Below, piece after piece: positions 32,875 through 41,532 of a DNA stretch of 64,000 nucleotides. Location: assembly GCA_963829705.1 (NCBI GenBank), contig CAWHJN010000001.1, forward strand, positions 248,001-312,000. Reading direction: 5' to 3'. The first letter of the stretch is position 1. Each line of letters starts with the position of its first letter. The stretch comes from CAWHJN01 sp963829705. GTDB taxonomy: Bacteria; Bacteroidota; Rhodothermia; Rhodothermales; BA12. The translations under genes were made by a program, and so were the position numbers. The notes under the pieces were generated by a model. The model saw only the letters and a program-made list of their open reading frames with translations. It did no database searches and was not told where the DNA came from.

Positions 32875-34419
32875 ATGCTCACCCCCCTCGACTACATCGT
32901 TCTCGTCGTCTACGTCATAGGTGTCGCCCTTTTCGGGTTGCTCTCGGGCGGCAAGCAGAAGTCGGCCTCCGACTACTTCCTCGGCGGGCGCGACCTGCCC
33001 TGGTGGGCCGTCTGCTTCTCCGTCGTCGCCACCGAGACGAGCACGCTCACCGTCATCGGCGTGCCCGCCATCTCCTACGGCGGGCCGATGCTGTTTCTGC
33101 AGATCACCTTCGGCTACATGCTCGGGCGCGTGCTCGTGAGCCTGTGGTTTCTGCCACGCTACTACGCGGGCGACATGACGACGGCCTACGAACTGCTCGG
33201 CAACCGCTTCGGCGACGGGATGCGAGCGACGGCGTCGGTGACGTTCATGCTCACCCGACTGCTCGCCGACGGCGTCCGCCTCTTTGCGACGGCGATCCCG
33301 CTCAAAGTCATCGCCGCCACCGTCGGGTTCGACGTGAGCTACGGCGTCATCATCCTCGCCATCGGCATCGTCACGATCCTCTACACGCTCGTCGGCGGCA
33401 TCAAGGCCGTCGTGTGGATGGACGCAGTGCAGATGATGATCTACGTCGGCGGAGCCATCTTCGCCGTGTTCGTACTGCTCGGCGACGTGCCCGCGGGATG
33501 GTGGACGGCCGCCGCCGAGGCGGGCAAAACGCAGGTGTTCGACTTCGGGATGGGCACCTCCTTCGCCACGTGGATCACCTCGCCCTACGTCTTCTGGACG
33601 GCACTCGTCGGCGGTACGGTCTTTTCGATGGCCTCGCACGGCACGGATCAACTCATCGTGCAGCGTCTGCTGACGTGCCGCACGCTGGCCGACAGTCAGA
33701 AGGCGCTCGTGTGGAGCGGCGTGGCAGTGTTCGCGCAGTTCGCGCTGTTCCTTTTCGTGGGTCTGCTGCTGTGGGCGCACTACGGCGGCGCGTCGCTGGC
33801 GGAGCTGGGGCTCACGCGTGGCGATGAGATCTTCCCGCGCTACATCATCGAGGGCTTGCCGCCGGGCATCAGCGGCTTGCTGCTCGCAGGCATCATCGCC
33901 GCGGCGATGTCCACGCTGTCGTCGTCGCTCAACTCGCTGGCGTCGTCGTCGCTGTTCGACCTCTACGAACGCCTCAGCGGACGCACGCTCCCCGACGACA
34001 AAGCCCTCTACATCTCGCGCCTGATGACGGGCTTCTGGGGCTTCGTCTTCGTCGGCTTCGCCATGCTCTTCACCGACACCGACAACCCTGTGGTGGAGCT
34101 GGGCCTCGCCATCGCCTCGTTCACTTATGGCGGGCTGCTGGGGGCTTTTCTGCTGGGCCTGCTCAACAAACGCGCCGATCAGCGTGACGCACTCATCGCC
34201 TTCGCCGTGACGCTGTTCTGCCTCGTGTGGGTCGTGCGTGGCATCTGGCTCACGCCCGACGGGTGGACGGTCGCGCTCATCGCCCCGTGGAACGCGCCGC
34301 CCGACGGGTGGAGCAGCATCGGGTGGCCGCTCTATCCCATCTTCGGCGCGGCGGTGTCGCTCGCGGTGGGCGGCGTGCTGTCGCTGCGGCATGACGGGGG
34401 AACGGCCCGCGTGTCGTAA
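32875..34419 (+). CDS. Sodium:solute symporter (SSS family)
   Basis: 514 residues, about 13 membrane helices with the LeuT-type SSS fold. Recognisable pieces: SASDYFLGGRDLPWWAV, FSVVATETSTLTVIGVPAISYGG (helix 2 with the Na+-site Ser/Thr), YTLVGGIKAVVWMDAVQM and the Ser-rich helix AAAMSTLSSSLNSLASSSLFDLY (second Na+ site). Such proteins import sugars, amino acids, sialic acid or carboxylates with Na+. The substrate is not evident. It is 10 nt after ligA and 11 nt before the PgpH gene, all on one strand, probably one transcript. Confidence 0.92.
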   Translation: MLTPLDYIVLVVYVIGVALFGLLSGGKQKSASDYFLGGRDLPWWAVCFSVVATETSTLTVIGVPAISYGGPMLFLQITFGYMLGRVLVSLWFLPRYYAGDMTTAYELLGNRFGDGMRATASVTFMLTRLLADGVRLFATAIPLKVIAATVGFDVSYGVIILAIGIVTILYTLVGGIKAVVWMDAVQMMIYVGGAIFAVFVLLGDVPAGWWTAAAEAGKTQVFDFGMGTSFATWITSPYVFWTALVGGTVFSMASHGTDQLIVQRLLTCRTLADSQKALVWSGVAVFAQFALFLFVGLLLWAHYGGASLAELGLTRGDEIFPRYIIEGLPPGISGLLLAGIIAAAMSTLSSSLNSLASSSLFDLYERLSGRTLPDDKALYISRLMTGFWGFVFVGFAMLFTDTDNPVVELGLAIASFTYGGLLGAFLLGLLNKRADQRDALIAFAVTLFCLVWVVRGIWLTPDGWTVALIAPWNAPPDGWSSIGWPLYPIFGAAVSLAVGGVLSLRHDGGTARVS

Positions 34420-34430
34420 GTTCGCACGCT

Positions 34431-36887
34431 ATGCCGCGCCTCTTTCTCGAACGTTTCGGCCTCCACCGTAAGGCGCTGCCCTTGAGCGAGCAGCCCGCGC
34501 AGCCCGCTTCTCCAGGGCGCCGGTGGGGCGTGCGGGGCCTGCTCTTCGGCGCGCTCGTGGCGCTGACCGTCCTGGCCTTTCCCGAGCGCGAGCGTTTCAC
34601 CTTCAACGTCAACGTGGGCGACCTGTGGCGCGAAGAAACGCTACGCGCCCCGTTCGACTTCGCCGTTCGTAAGACGGCCGAGACGATGGAGGAAGAGCGC
34701 CAGCGCATCCGCGACGAGACGCCGCCCTACTTCCGCGAGGAGCGCGACGCGGCGCGCCTCATCCGCGAGCGGCGCGACACCGTGGCGGCGCAACTCCAGA
34801 GCATCGCCGAACTCTACGCCGCCGCCCGCGAGGCCGAGCTGCGCGGCTCGCCTTCGGCACGCGACTACCGCCGCCGCGCCGAGAGCCTCCGCAGCGAGGC
34901 GGGCGTCTCGTTCAGCACGAGCCAGTGGGAACTGCTGCTCGACGACTACCTCGCCGACGTGCCTGGCCTCGCGCCGCCCGGCACGCCCGCCCGCCGTGGG
35001 CCACCGCTGTTCGAGCGTTTGCTCGACCGCGCCTACCGCTTCGCCCTCCAGATCACCACGCCCACGGCCAACATGCGCGGCGTGCTCGACACGCCCATCG
35101 ACAGCATCCGCACGGACGCCATCATCATCCGCGACCCGGCCGAGCGGCTTGACGTGGACACGCCGCGCTTCCGGGAGGATTTCCTCGGCATCAACGACGC
35201 TTACGATGCTTCCCGAGGTACGCTCGCGCGTGACCTGCCCGACGCGCCCCAGGAGGTCGCCGTTGGCGTGGAGTTTTTCCGCGCCATCATGCAGCCCAAC
35301 TACGTCTACCTCCTCGGCGACACTGAGCGGGAAATCCAGTCCAAGATCAACCGCCTCTCGCCTGCCACCGGCGCGGTGATGCAGGACGAGGTGATCGTGC
35401 GGCAGGGCGACGTGGTGACGGACGAGGTGCAGCGCAAGCTCAAGTCGCTCATGTCCGAACTCGACGAGCGCGGCGGCGCGCGGCTGCTGGCGCGGCGTGT
35501 GGCCGGGCAGGTGCTGCTCTCGTGCGCCATCCTGTTCCTGTTCTTCCTGTACCTCTACCTGCTGCGCCGCCAGATCTTCGACGACGACAAGCTGCTCGTG
35601 CTCACCACGCTCGTGCTGGGCATCATCATCGGGCTGTTCGCCGTCGCCGTCCGGCTCGAAGAGATCGCCGCCTACGCCGTGCCCGTGGCCGTCGCGTCGG
35701 TTTTGCTCACCGTGCTGTTCGATTCACGCGTGGGCGTATTCGGCACGCTCTCGCTCGCGCTCATCGGCGGCCACCTCATCGGCGACGACCTCGCCTTCAC
35801 CTTCGCGACGCTCTTCGCCTGCACCATCGTCGTCTTCTCGATGCGCGACATCAAGAACCGGGGACAGATCTTCCTGGCGGCGGGGATGCTCGTCGGCGCC
35901 TACGTGGTGGTGCTGGCGACGATGCAACTGCTGCTCGGCATCTCGCCACAGGGCTTTGCGCGGGATCTCGTGATGGTGCTCATCAACGCCTTCCTGCTGC
36001 TCTTCGCCTACCCGTTGCTGTGGGTCTTCGAGCGGCTCTTCGGCGTCACGACGGATCTGACACTGCTCGAACTCTCCAACACCAATCGCCCGCTGCTGCG
36101 CGAACTCAGCAAGCGCGCGCCGGGCACCTTCAACCACGTGCTTCAGGTGGCCAACCTCGCCGAGGCCTGCGCCGACGCCATCGGCGCCAACGCCCTTCTG
36201 ACACGCGTGGGCGCGCTCTACCACGACGTTGGCAAGATGAAGCGGCCCGAGTATTTCGTCGAGAACCAGCGCACGGGCGACAACCCGCACGACCGCATCC
36301 CGCCGGCCCTCAGCGCGGCCTACATCGTTGAGCACGTGACGGAGGGGCTGAAGATCGCGCGCCGCAACCGGCTACCGGAGGAGGTGGTCCAGTTTATCCA
36401 CACGCACCACGGCACCACGCGGATCGAGTATTTCTACCGCAAAGCCGTCGATGCCCGCTCCAACGACGCCTCGGCGGTGGACGAGTCGGCGTTCCGCTAC
36501 CCCGGTCCGCGTCCGCAGGCGCGCGAGACGGCCATTCTCATGCTCGCCGATTCCACCGAGGCTGCCTCGCGCGCCATCGACGACCCGACGCCCGAGAACC
36601 TCGTCCGCCTCGTCGATGGCATCCTGAAGGCCCGCGTGAACGACGAGCAGTTCGCCCGCTCCGACCTCACCTTCGCCGACCTCACCATCATCCGGGAGAC
36701 GCTGCTCAAGATGCTCATCAGCATCAACCACAGCCGCATCAAGTACCCCGAGCCGGTGGCCGAAGCCGAGGCAGCCAGCCAGGTGGTAGACGGCAAACTC
36801 GTCGAGGCCGCGCCCCCCGCGCCGCATCCCGCCGACACACAGATCGGCGCGCCCGATCAGTCGAAGTCGGAGCAGGACATGAAGTAG
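34431..36887 (+). CDS. pgpH: 7TM-HD family phosphodiesterase (PgpH-like)
   Basis: 818 residues. Domain order matches PgpH: one N-terminal helix (~32-48), a large extracytoplasmic region ~50-345 (7TMR-HDED), seven membrane helices ~350-545 (LLSCAILFLFFLYLYLL onward) and a cytosolic HD domain with HVLQVANLAEACA and the HDIG-like LYHDVGKMKRPEYF (His598-Asp599). PgpH enzymes hydrolyse the second messenger c-di-AMP, which sets potassium and turgor balance. The final ~35 residues are Ala/Pro-rich. Its 3' end overlaps the convergent zinc-ribbon gene by 31 nt. Confidence 0.93.
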   Translation: MPRLFLERFGLHRKALPLSEQPAQPASPGRRWGVRGLLFGALVALTVLAFPERERFTFNVNVGDLWREETLRAPFDFAVRKTAETMEEERQRIRDETPPYFREERDAARLIRERRDTVAAQLQSIAELYAAAREAELRGSPSARDYRRRAESLRSEAGVSFSTSQWELLLDDYLADVPGLAPPGTPARRGPPLFERLLDRAYRFALQITTPTANMRGVLDTPIDSIRTDAIIIRDPAERLDVDTPRFREDFLGINDAYDASRGTLARDLPDAPQEVAVGVEFFRAIMQPNYVYLLGDTEREIQSKINRLSPATGAVMQDEVIVRQGDVVTDEVQRKLKSLMSELDERGGARLLARRVAGQVLLSCAILFLFFLYLYLLRRQIFDDDKLLVLTTLVLGIIIGLFAVAVRLEEIAAYAVPVAVASVLLTVLFDSRVGVFGTLSLALIGGHLIGDDLAFTFATLFACTIVVFSMRDIKNRGQIFLAAGMLVGAYVVVLATMQLLLGISPQGFARDLVMVLINAFLLLFAYPLLWVFERLFGVTTDLTLLELSNTNRPLLRELSKRAPGTFNHVLQVANLAEACADAIGANALLTRVGALYHDVGKMKRPEYFVENQRTGDNPHDRIPPALSAAYIVEHVTEGLKIARRNRLPEEVVQFIHTHHGTTRIEYFYRKAVDARSNDASAVDESAFRYPGPRPQARETAILMLADSTEAASRAIDDPTPENLVRLVDGILKARVNDEQFARSDLTFADLTIIRETLLKMLISINHSRIKYPEPVAEAEAASQVVDGKLVEAAPPAPHPADTQIGAPDQSKSEQDMK

Positions 36888-37042
36888 TGGCACCGCGGGC
36901 AGCGGTACTTGCAGCGGTCGTTGTGGAGCCGGTGGTGACAGTTAGGGCAGTAATCCCAGTGGCAGTCAGGCGCTTCGGGCACGGCAGTCGGCGGCGTGTG
37001 CTCGAACAGGTCGCCCTGGCGGGGAACGGGGCGCTCAGGCAT
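36857..37042 (-). CDS. Small zinc-ribbon protein
   Basis: 61 residues. The C-terminal half holds seven Cys and several His: DCHWDYCPNCHHRLHNDRC then KYRCPRCHYFMSCSDF, consistent with one or two zinc ribbons (CPNC, CPRC knuckles). The first 26 residues are Pro-rich and include QGDLFEHTPP. Likely a small nucleic-acid- or protein-binding zinc protein; no function known to me. Its ATG overlaps the preceding stop as TGATG, so it is the third member of a coupled trio after pruA. Its last 31 nt lie antisense to the end of pgpH. Confidence 0.72.
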   Translation of the reverse strand: MPERPVPRQGDLFEHTPPTAVPEAPDCHWDYCPNCHHRLHNDRCKYRCPRCHYFMSCSDFD

Positions 37043-37511
37043 CAGGTGATGGCGGAATACTGCGCGGCAGCGTTGCGGAGGGCGTCGAGGAGTTCGGGTT
37101 CGCGGGGCCACTCGGTGCCGTCGAGTTCGATGGCCGTGCGGCCCCACGCGAACGTGATCCACGGCGCGCCGTAGCGCAGCCCGTGGACGTGCCGCCACCG
37201 GCAGCCGACGTTGCTGGCGACTTCCCACGCCGTGCGGAGGCACGCGCCGCGCGCGTCCAGCCGCACCTCGACGACGCGACGGCCCAGCACGTACGCCGTC
37301 CACAGCGCCGCCCCGGCGAAGCCGATGGGGAAGTACACCGTCAGGAACGGCTCGACGTTGCCGCCTTGCAGTGCCACCGCCAGCGCGGCGATCATCAGCG
37401 GCAGCAGCGCCAGCGGCAGGGGCCGGGCGTAGGCACGCACGAACGTCGTCCACGCGCCCGCCGCACCCGGATGGTGGCGGCTGAAAAACGCCGTCGTGGA
37501 GCCCTCGTCCA

Positions 37512-37512
<1 letters not shown>
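37042..37512 (-). CDS. Small membrane protein (PH-like)
   Basis: 156 residues from ATG 37512. Two neighbouring membrane helices at ~30-75 (LPLALLPLMIAALAVAL and FPIGFAGAALWTAYVLG) are followed by a cytosolic strand-rich part (VVEVRLDARGACLRTAWEVASNVGCRWRHV, then ITFAWGRTAIELDG) that looks like a compact PH-type domain. I know of no defined function. Both its ends overlap neighbours by one base (TGATG), tying its translation to pruA upstream and the zinc-ribbon gene downstream. Confidence 0.65.
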
Positions 37513-39155
<1,643 letters not shown>

Positions 39156-39214
39156 GGATAGGGAGAGGATGGGTGATGTCAAATCCGGATGAGACTCTCT
39201 TGTTCGTCTCCTCT

Positions 39215-39240
39215 GTCATCCGCGCCTTCGCGGGAATGAC
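39215..39240. repeat. Palindromic intergenic element, GTCATTCC-type
   Basis: GTCAT, CCGCG, a CCTT loop, CGCGG, then ATGAC with a 2-nt bulge. It resembles the widespread GTCATTCCCGCG...CGGGAATGAC palindromes found between genes in many bacteria. Found in the 201-nt gap before the DUF2911 gene; I see nothing else clear in that gap. Confidence 0.5.
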
Positions 39241-39356
39241 GGAAAAGGAATAGGCGGCCTAGCGGATTTGGTGGGTCGGGGTCACGTGATGCGGCTGGAA
39301 ACGCTTTCTGTCTCCACTTCGTTGCCGCTCCGTCTATCCCTTCATCCAACGTTGAC

Positions 39357-40226
39357 ATGAAACGACTCCTTCCCTTCGTCCTCACCCTGCTGCTCGTTTC
39401 GCTCGTCCACGCGCAGCAGCGCGATGGTGTGCTGCCACGGCCCAGCCCCAACGCGACCGTGTCGCAGACCATCGGCATCACCGACGTGACGCTCGGTTAC
39501 AGTCGCCCGGCGGTGCGCGGTCGCGTGCTGTTCGGCCCCGAGGGCAGCGGCGCGCTCGAAGCCTACGGCAAGGTCTGGCGGCTCGGTGCCAACGAGGCTA
39601 CCACCATCACCTTCAGCACCGACGTGATGGTTGAGGATCAGTCGCTCGCAGCGGGTACGTACGCTTTTTTCGCCATCCCCGGTGTAGACGAGTGGACGTT
39701 CGTGTTCAACCGCACGGCCAACCAGTGGGGGGCGTTCAATTACGACGCCAACGAGGACGCGCTGCGCGTGACGGCGACGCCCACCGAAGGCCCGAACGTG
39801 GAGAACCTGCTGTTCTGGTTCGACGAGGTGACAACCGAGCAGGCCGAGTTGATGATGGCGTGGGGCACGATTCAGGCCGGCATCACGATTTCGACGGACA
39901 CCGATGCGCTTGTCGCCGCTGCCGCTGAAGGCGCATCGCCCACCGCGACGGACTGGCGCGTGCCCTTCCGCTACGCGACGTATGCCCTGGGCCGGGGCAT
40001 GGACCCGGTGGCGCCGCTCGTGTGGGCCGAGAAGGCTGTCTCGCTCAACAACGCCTACGCGACCGTCGCCTTGAAAGCGCGCCTGCAAGCCGCAGCGGGC
40101 GATTTGGAGAGCGCCATCGCCACGGGCGAAGCCGCCCTTGCGCTCGGCGAGGCGATGGAAAGCCGCCCCGGCGACCTCGGCACGTTGCGCGAAGCCCTCA
40201 CCGAGTGGCGCGCGAAGATGCAGTGA
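39357..40226 (+). CDS. DUF2911 domain secreted protein
   Basis: 289 residues. Signal peptide MKRLLPFVLTLLLVSLVHAQ. The DUF2911 beta domain covers ~20-180: PSPNATVSQTIGITDVTLGYSRPAVRGRVLFG, VWRLGANEATTITFSTDVMVE, AGTYAFFAIPG. The rest is helical and TPR-like (AEKAVSLNNAYATVALKARLQAAAGDLESAI). DUF2911 proteins are common secreted or periplasmic proteins in Bacteroidota without assigned function. It stands alone between two palindromic elements and ends before a strong bidirectional terminator. Confidence 0.85.
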   Translation: MKRLLPFVLTLLLVSLVHAQQRDGVLPRPSPNATVSQTIGITDVTLGYSRPAVRGRVLFGPEGSGALEAYGKVWRLGANEATTITFSTDVMVEDQSLAAGTYAFFAIPGVDEWTFVFNRTANQWGAFNYDANEDALRVTATPTEGPNVENLLFWFDEVTTEQAELMMAWGTIQAGITISTDTDALVAAAAEGASPTATDWRVPFRYATYALGRGMDPVAPLVWAEKAVSLNNAYATVALKARLQAAAGDLESAIATGEAALALGEAMESRPGDLGTLREALTEWRAKMQ

Positions 40227-40241
40227 GGGGGGCGGTTCGGA

Positions 40242-40271
40242 TCATTGCGAGGGCGCGTGGCAATCTCGCAG
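40242..40271. repeat. Palindromic intergenic element, ATTGCGAG-type
   Basis: TCATTGCGAGGGCG then CGTGGCAATCTCGCAGA: TTGCGAG and CTCGCA can pair. It resembles the dispersed CATTGCGAGG...GCAATCTC palindromes known from many genomes. It lies just after the DUF2911 stop. Confidence 0.5.
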
Positions 40272-40301
40272 AACAGCCTACCTGATCTGGCATAACGAAA
40301 G

Positions 40302-40343
40302 AGGCCGCGCAGGGTGCATATCCCTGCGCGGCCTTGTGCTTTT
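40302..40343. terminator. Bidirectional terminator between the DUF2911 gene and the T9SS cargo
   Basis: AGGCCGCGCAGGG and CCCTGCGCGGCCT form a 13-bp stem with a short loop; TTGTGCTTTT follows on the right and, on the other strand, CTTTCGTT. It separates two convergent genes. Confidence 0.85.
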
Positions 40344-40356
40344 CACCGATCCGCGA

Positions 40357-41439
40357 TCAGCGGAGCAGCGTCACCTGGCGGCTCGCCGCAAACGTCTCGC
40401 CCTGCACGCGGTAGACGTAGAGGCCAGCGGGCAGCGTTCCGGCGTCGAGCGTGAGCATGCGCGGCGCACCGGCGGCGACCTGCTCATCGAGCAGCGTGGC
40501 GACGCGCTGGCCGAGCAGGTTGTAGAGTTCTACCGTCACCCGCTGGCTGCGCGCCACCGACACGCTGAACGACGTGGACGACGTGAACGGGTTGGGCGAC
40601 GCGGCACTCAGCGCCACCTGCCCGTCGACGCCGACGGTCAGTTCCACCTCGGGGCTGAAGTCGAAGGCGCCGTCGAAGTCCACCTGGCGGAGGCGGAAGG
40701 TGTAGGTACCCGGTGCGAGGCGGTTCGTCTCGAACGTGTAGCGCTGCGCTTCGAGCGTCGTGCCCTTGCCCGCGACGAAGCCGAGCGTCGTCCAGGTTGT
40801 GCCGCTGCGCTGCTGCACGTCGAAGCCCGTGTTGTTCGTCTCCGACGCCGTCGCCCACGTCAGCCGCGCCGCGTCGCCACTGGCGACGGCCTCGAACGCG
40901 ACGAGTTCGACGGGGAGCTGAGTCTGACCGGCGTTGCGAATACCCGGCGTGGCGGTCGCTGGCTGATCCCACTGTGTTCCATCAAAGGACAGTGAAAGGC
41001 CGACAGGAGTATTGCCGGGCTCGGAGACTCCAATGTCGAGTGACGCTTCGCCGTCGGCGATTCCGCCTACTGCCGTGAAACTGCCCTCATAACTGATGAA
41101 CTGGATGAGGGTATTGGTGGTGGTGTTTGCAAGAGCTATACCATCAGGTGAGCCGTTCTGGATACCCGCGATATCGCACACATAGAGCGTGTATCCATTA
41201 TTGATTTCGCCATCAGGACAGCCACTGAGTGGCGTACTGTTGTAAGGTGCGCCTCCATTTCCGTTGTACAGCACAATGCCATAATCAGCCGGGGAGAGGG
41301 AAGAAAGGAGCGCGACCTCAATAAACTCGCCGACATCGGCTCCATCGTTGTCGTAGTGAAATTCATTGAGGAAGGCATCCTGAGCGGATGCGGTGCCGGT
41401 AGCGGCGACGAGGCAGAGCGAGAGTAGCAGACGTTTCAT
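40357..41439 (-). CDS. T9SS-sorted secreted protein, lamin-tail-like domain
   Basis: 360 residues. Signal peptide MKRLLLSLCLVAATGTASAQ. Residues ~21-155 look like a lamin-tail-type beta domain (FLNEFHYDNDGADVGEFIEVA ... GYTLYVCDIAGIQNGSPDGIAL). Residues ~175-270 are the common Bacteroidota pre-sorting module (LPVELVAFEAVASGDAARLTWATASETNNTGFDVQQR). Residues ~285-360 are the type A sorting domain (SAASPNPFTSSTSFSV ... LYNLLGQRVATLL ... GLYVYRV). The N-terminal half has visibly lower G+C than its surroundings. It would be exported to the cell surface or medium. Confidence 0.87.
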   Translation of the reverse strand: MKRLLLSLCLVAATGTASAQDAFLNEFHYDNDGADVGEFIEVALLSSLSPADYGIVLYNGNGGAPYNSTPLSGCPDGEINNGYTLYVCDIAGIQNGSPDGIALANTTTNTLIQFISYEGSFTAVGGIADGEASLDIGVSEPGNTPVGLSLSFDGTQWDQPATATPGIRNAGQTQLPVELVAFEAVASGDAARLTWATASETNNTGFDVQQRSGTTWTTLGFVAGKGTTLEAQRYTFETNRLAPGTYTFRLRQVDFDGAFDFSPEVELTVGVDGQVALSAASPNPFTSSTSFSVSVARSQRVTVELYNLLGQRVATLLDEQVAAGAPRMLTLDAGTLPAGLYVYRVQGETFAASRQVTLLR

Positions 41440-41532
41440 GAGTGGAGATTGAGTTAGCGGATGGCGAAAGATCCGCTCTGTCGCGGCGAATCCGGCGCAC
41501 GCTTTTGGCGCATCGGGGCGGGGTGCGACGGC

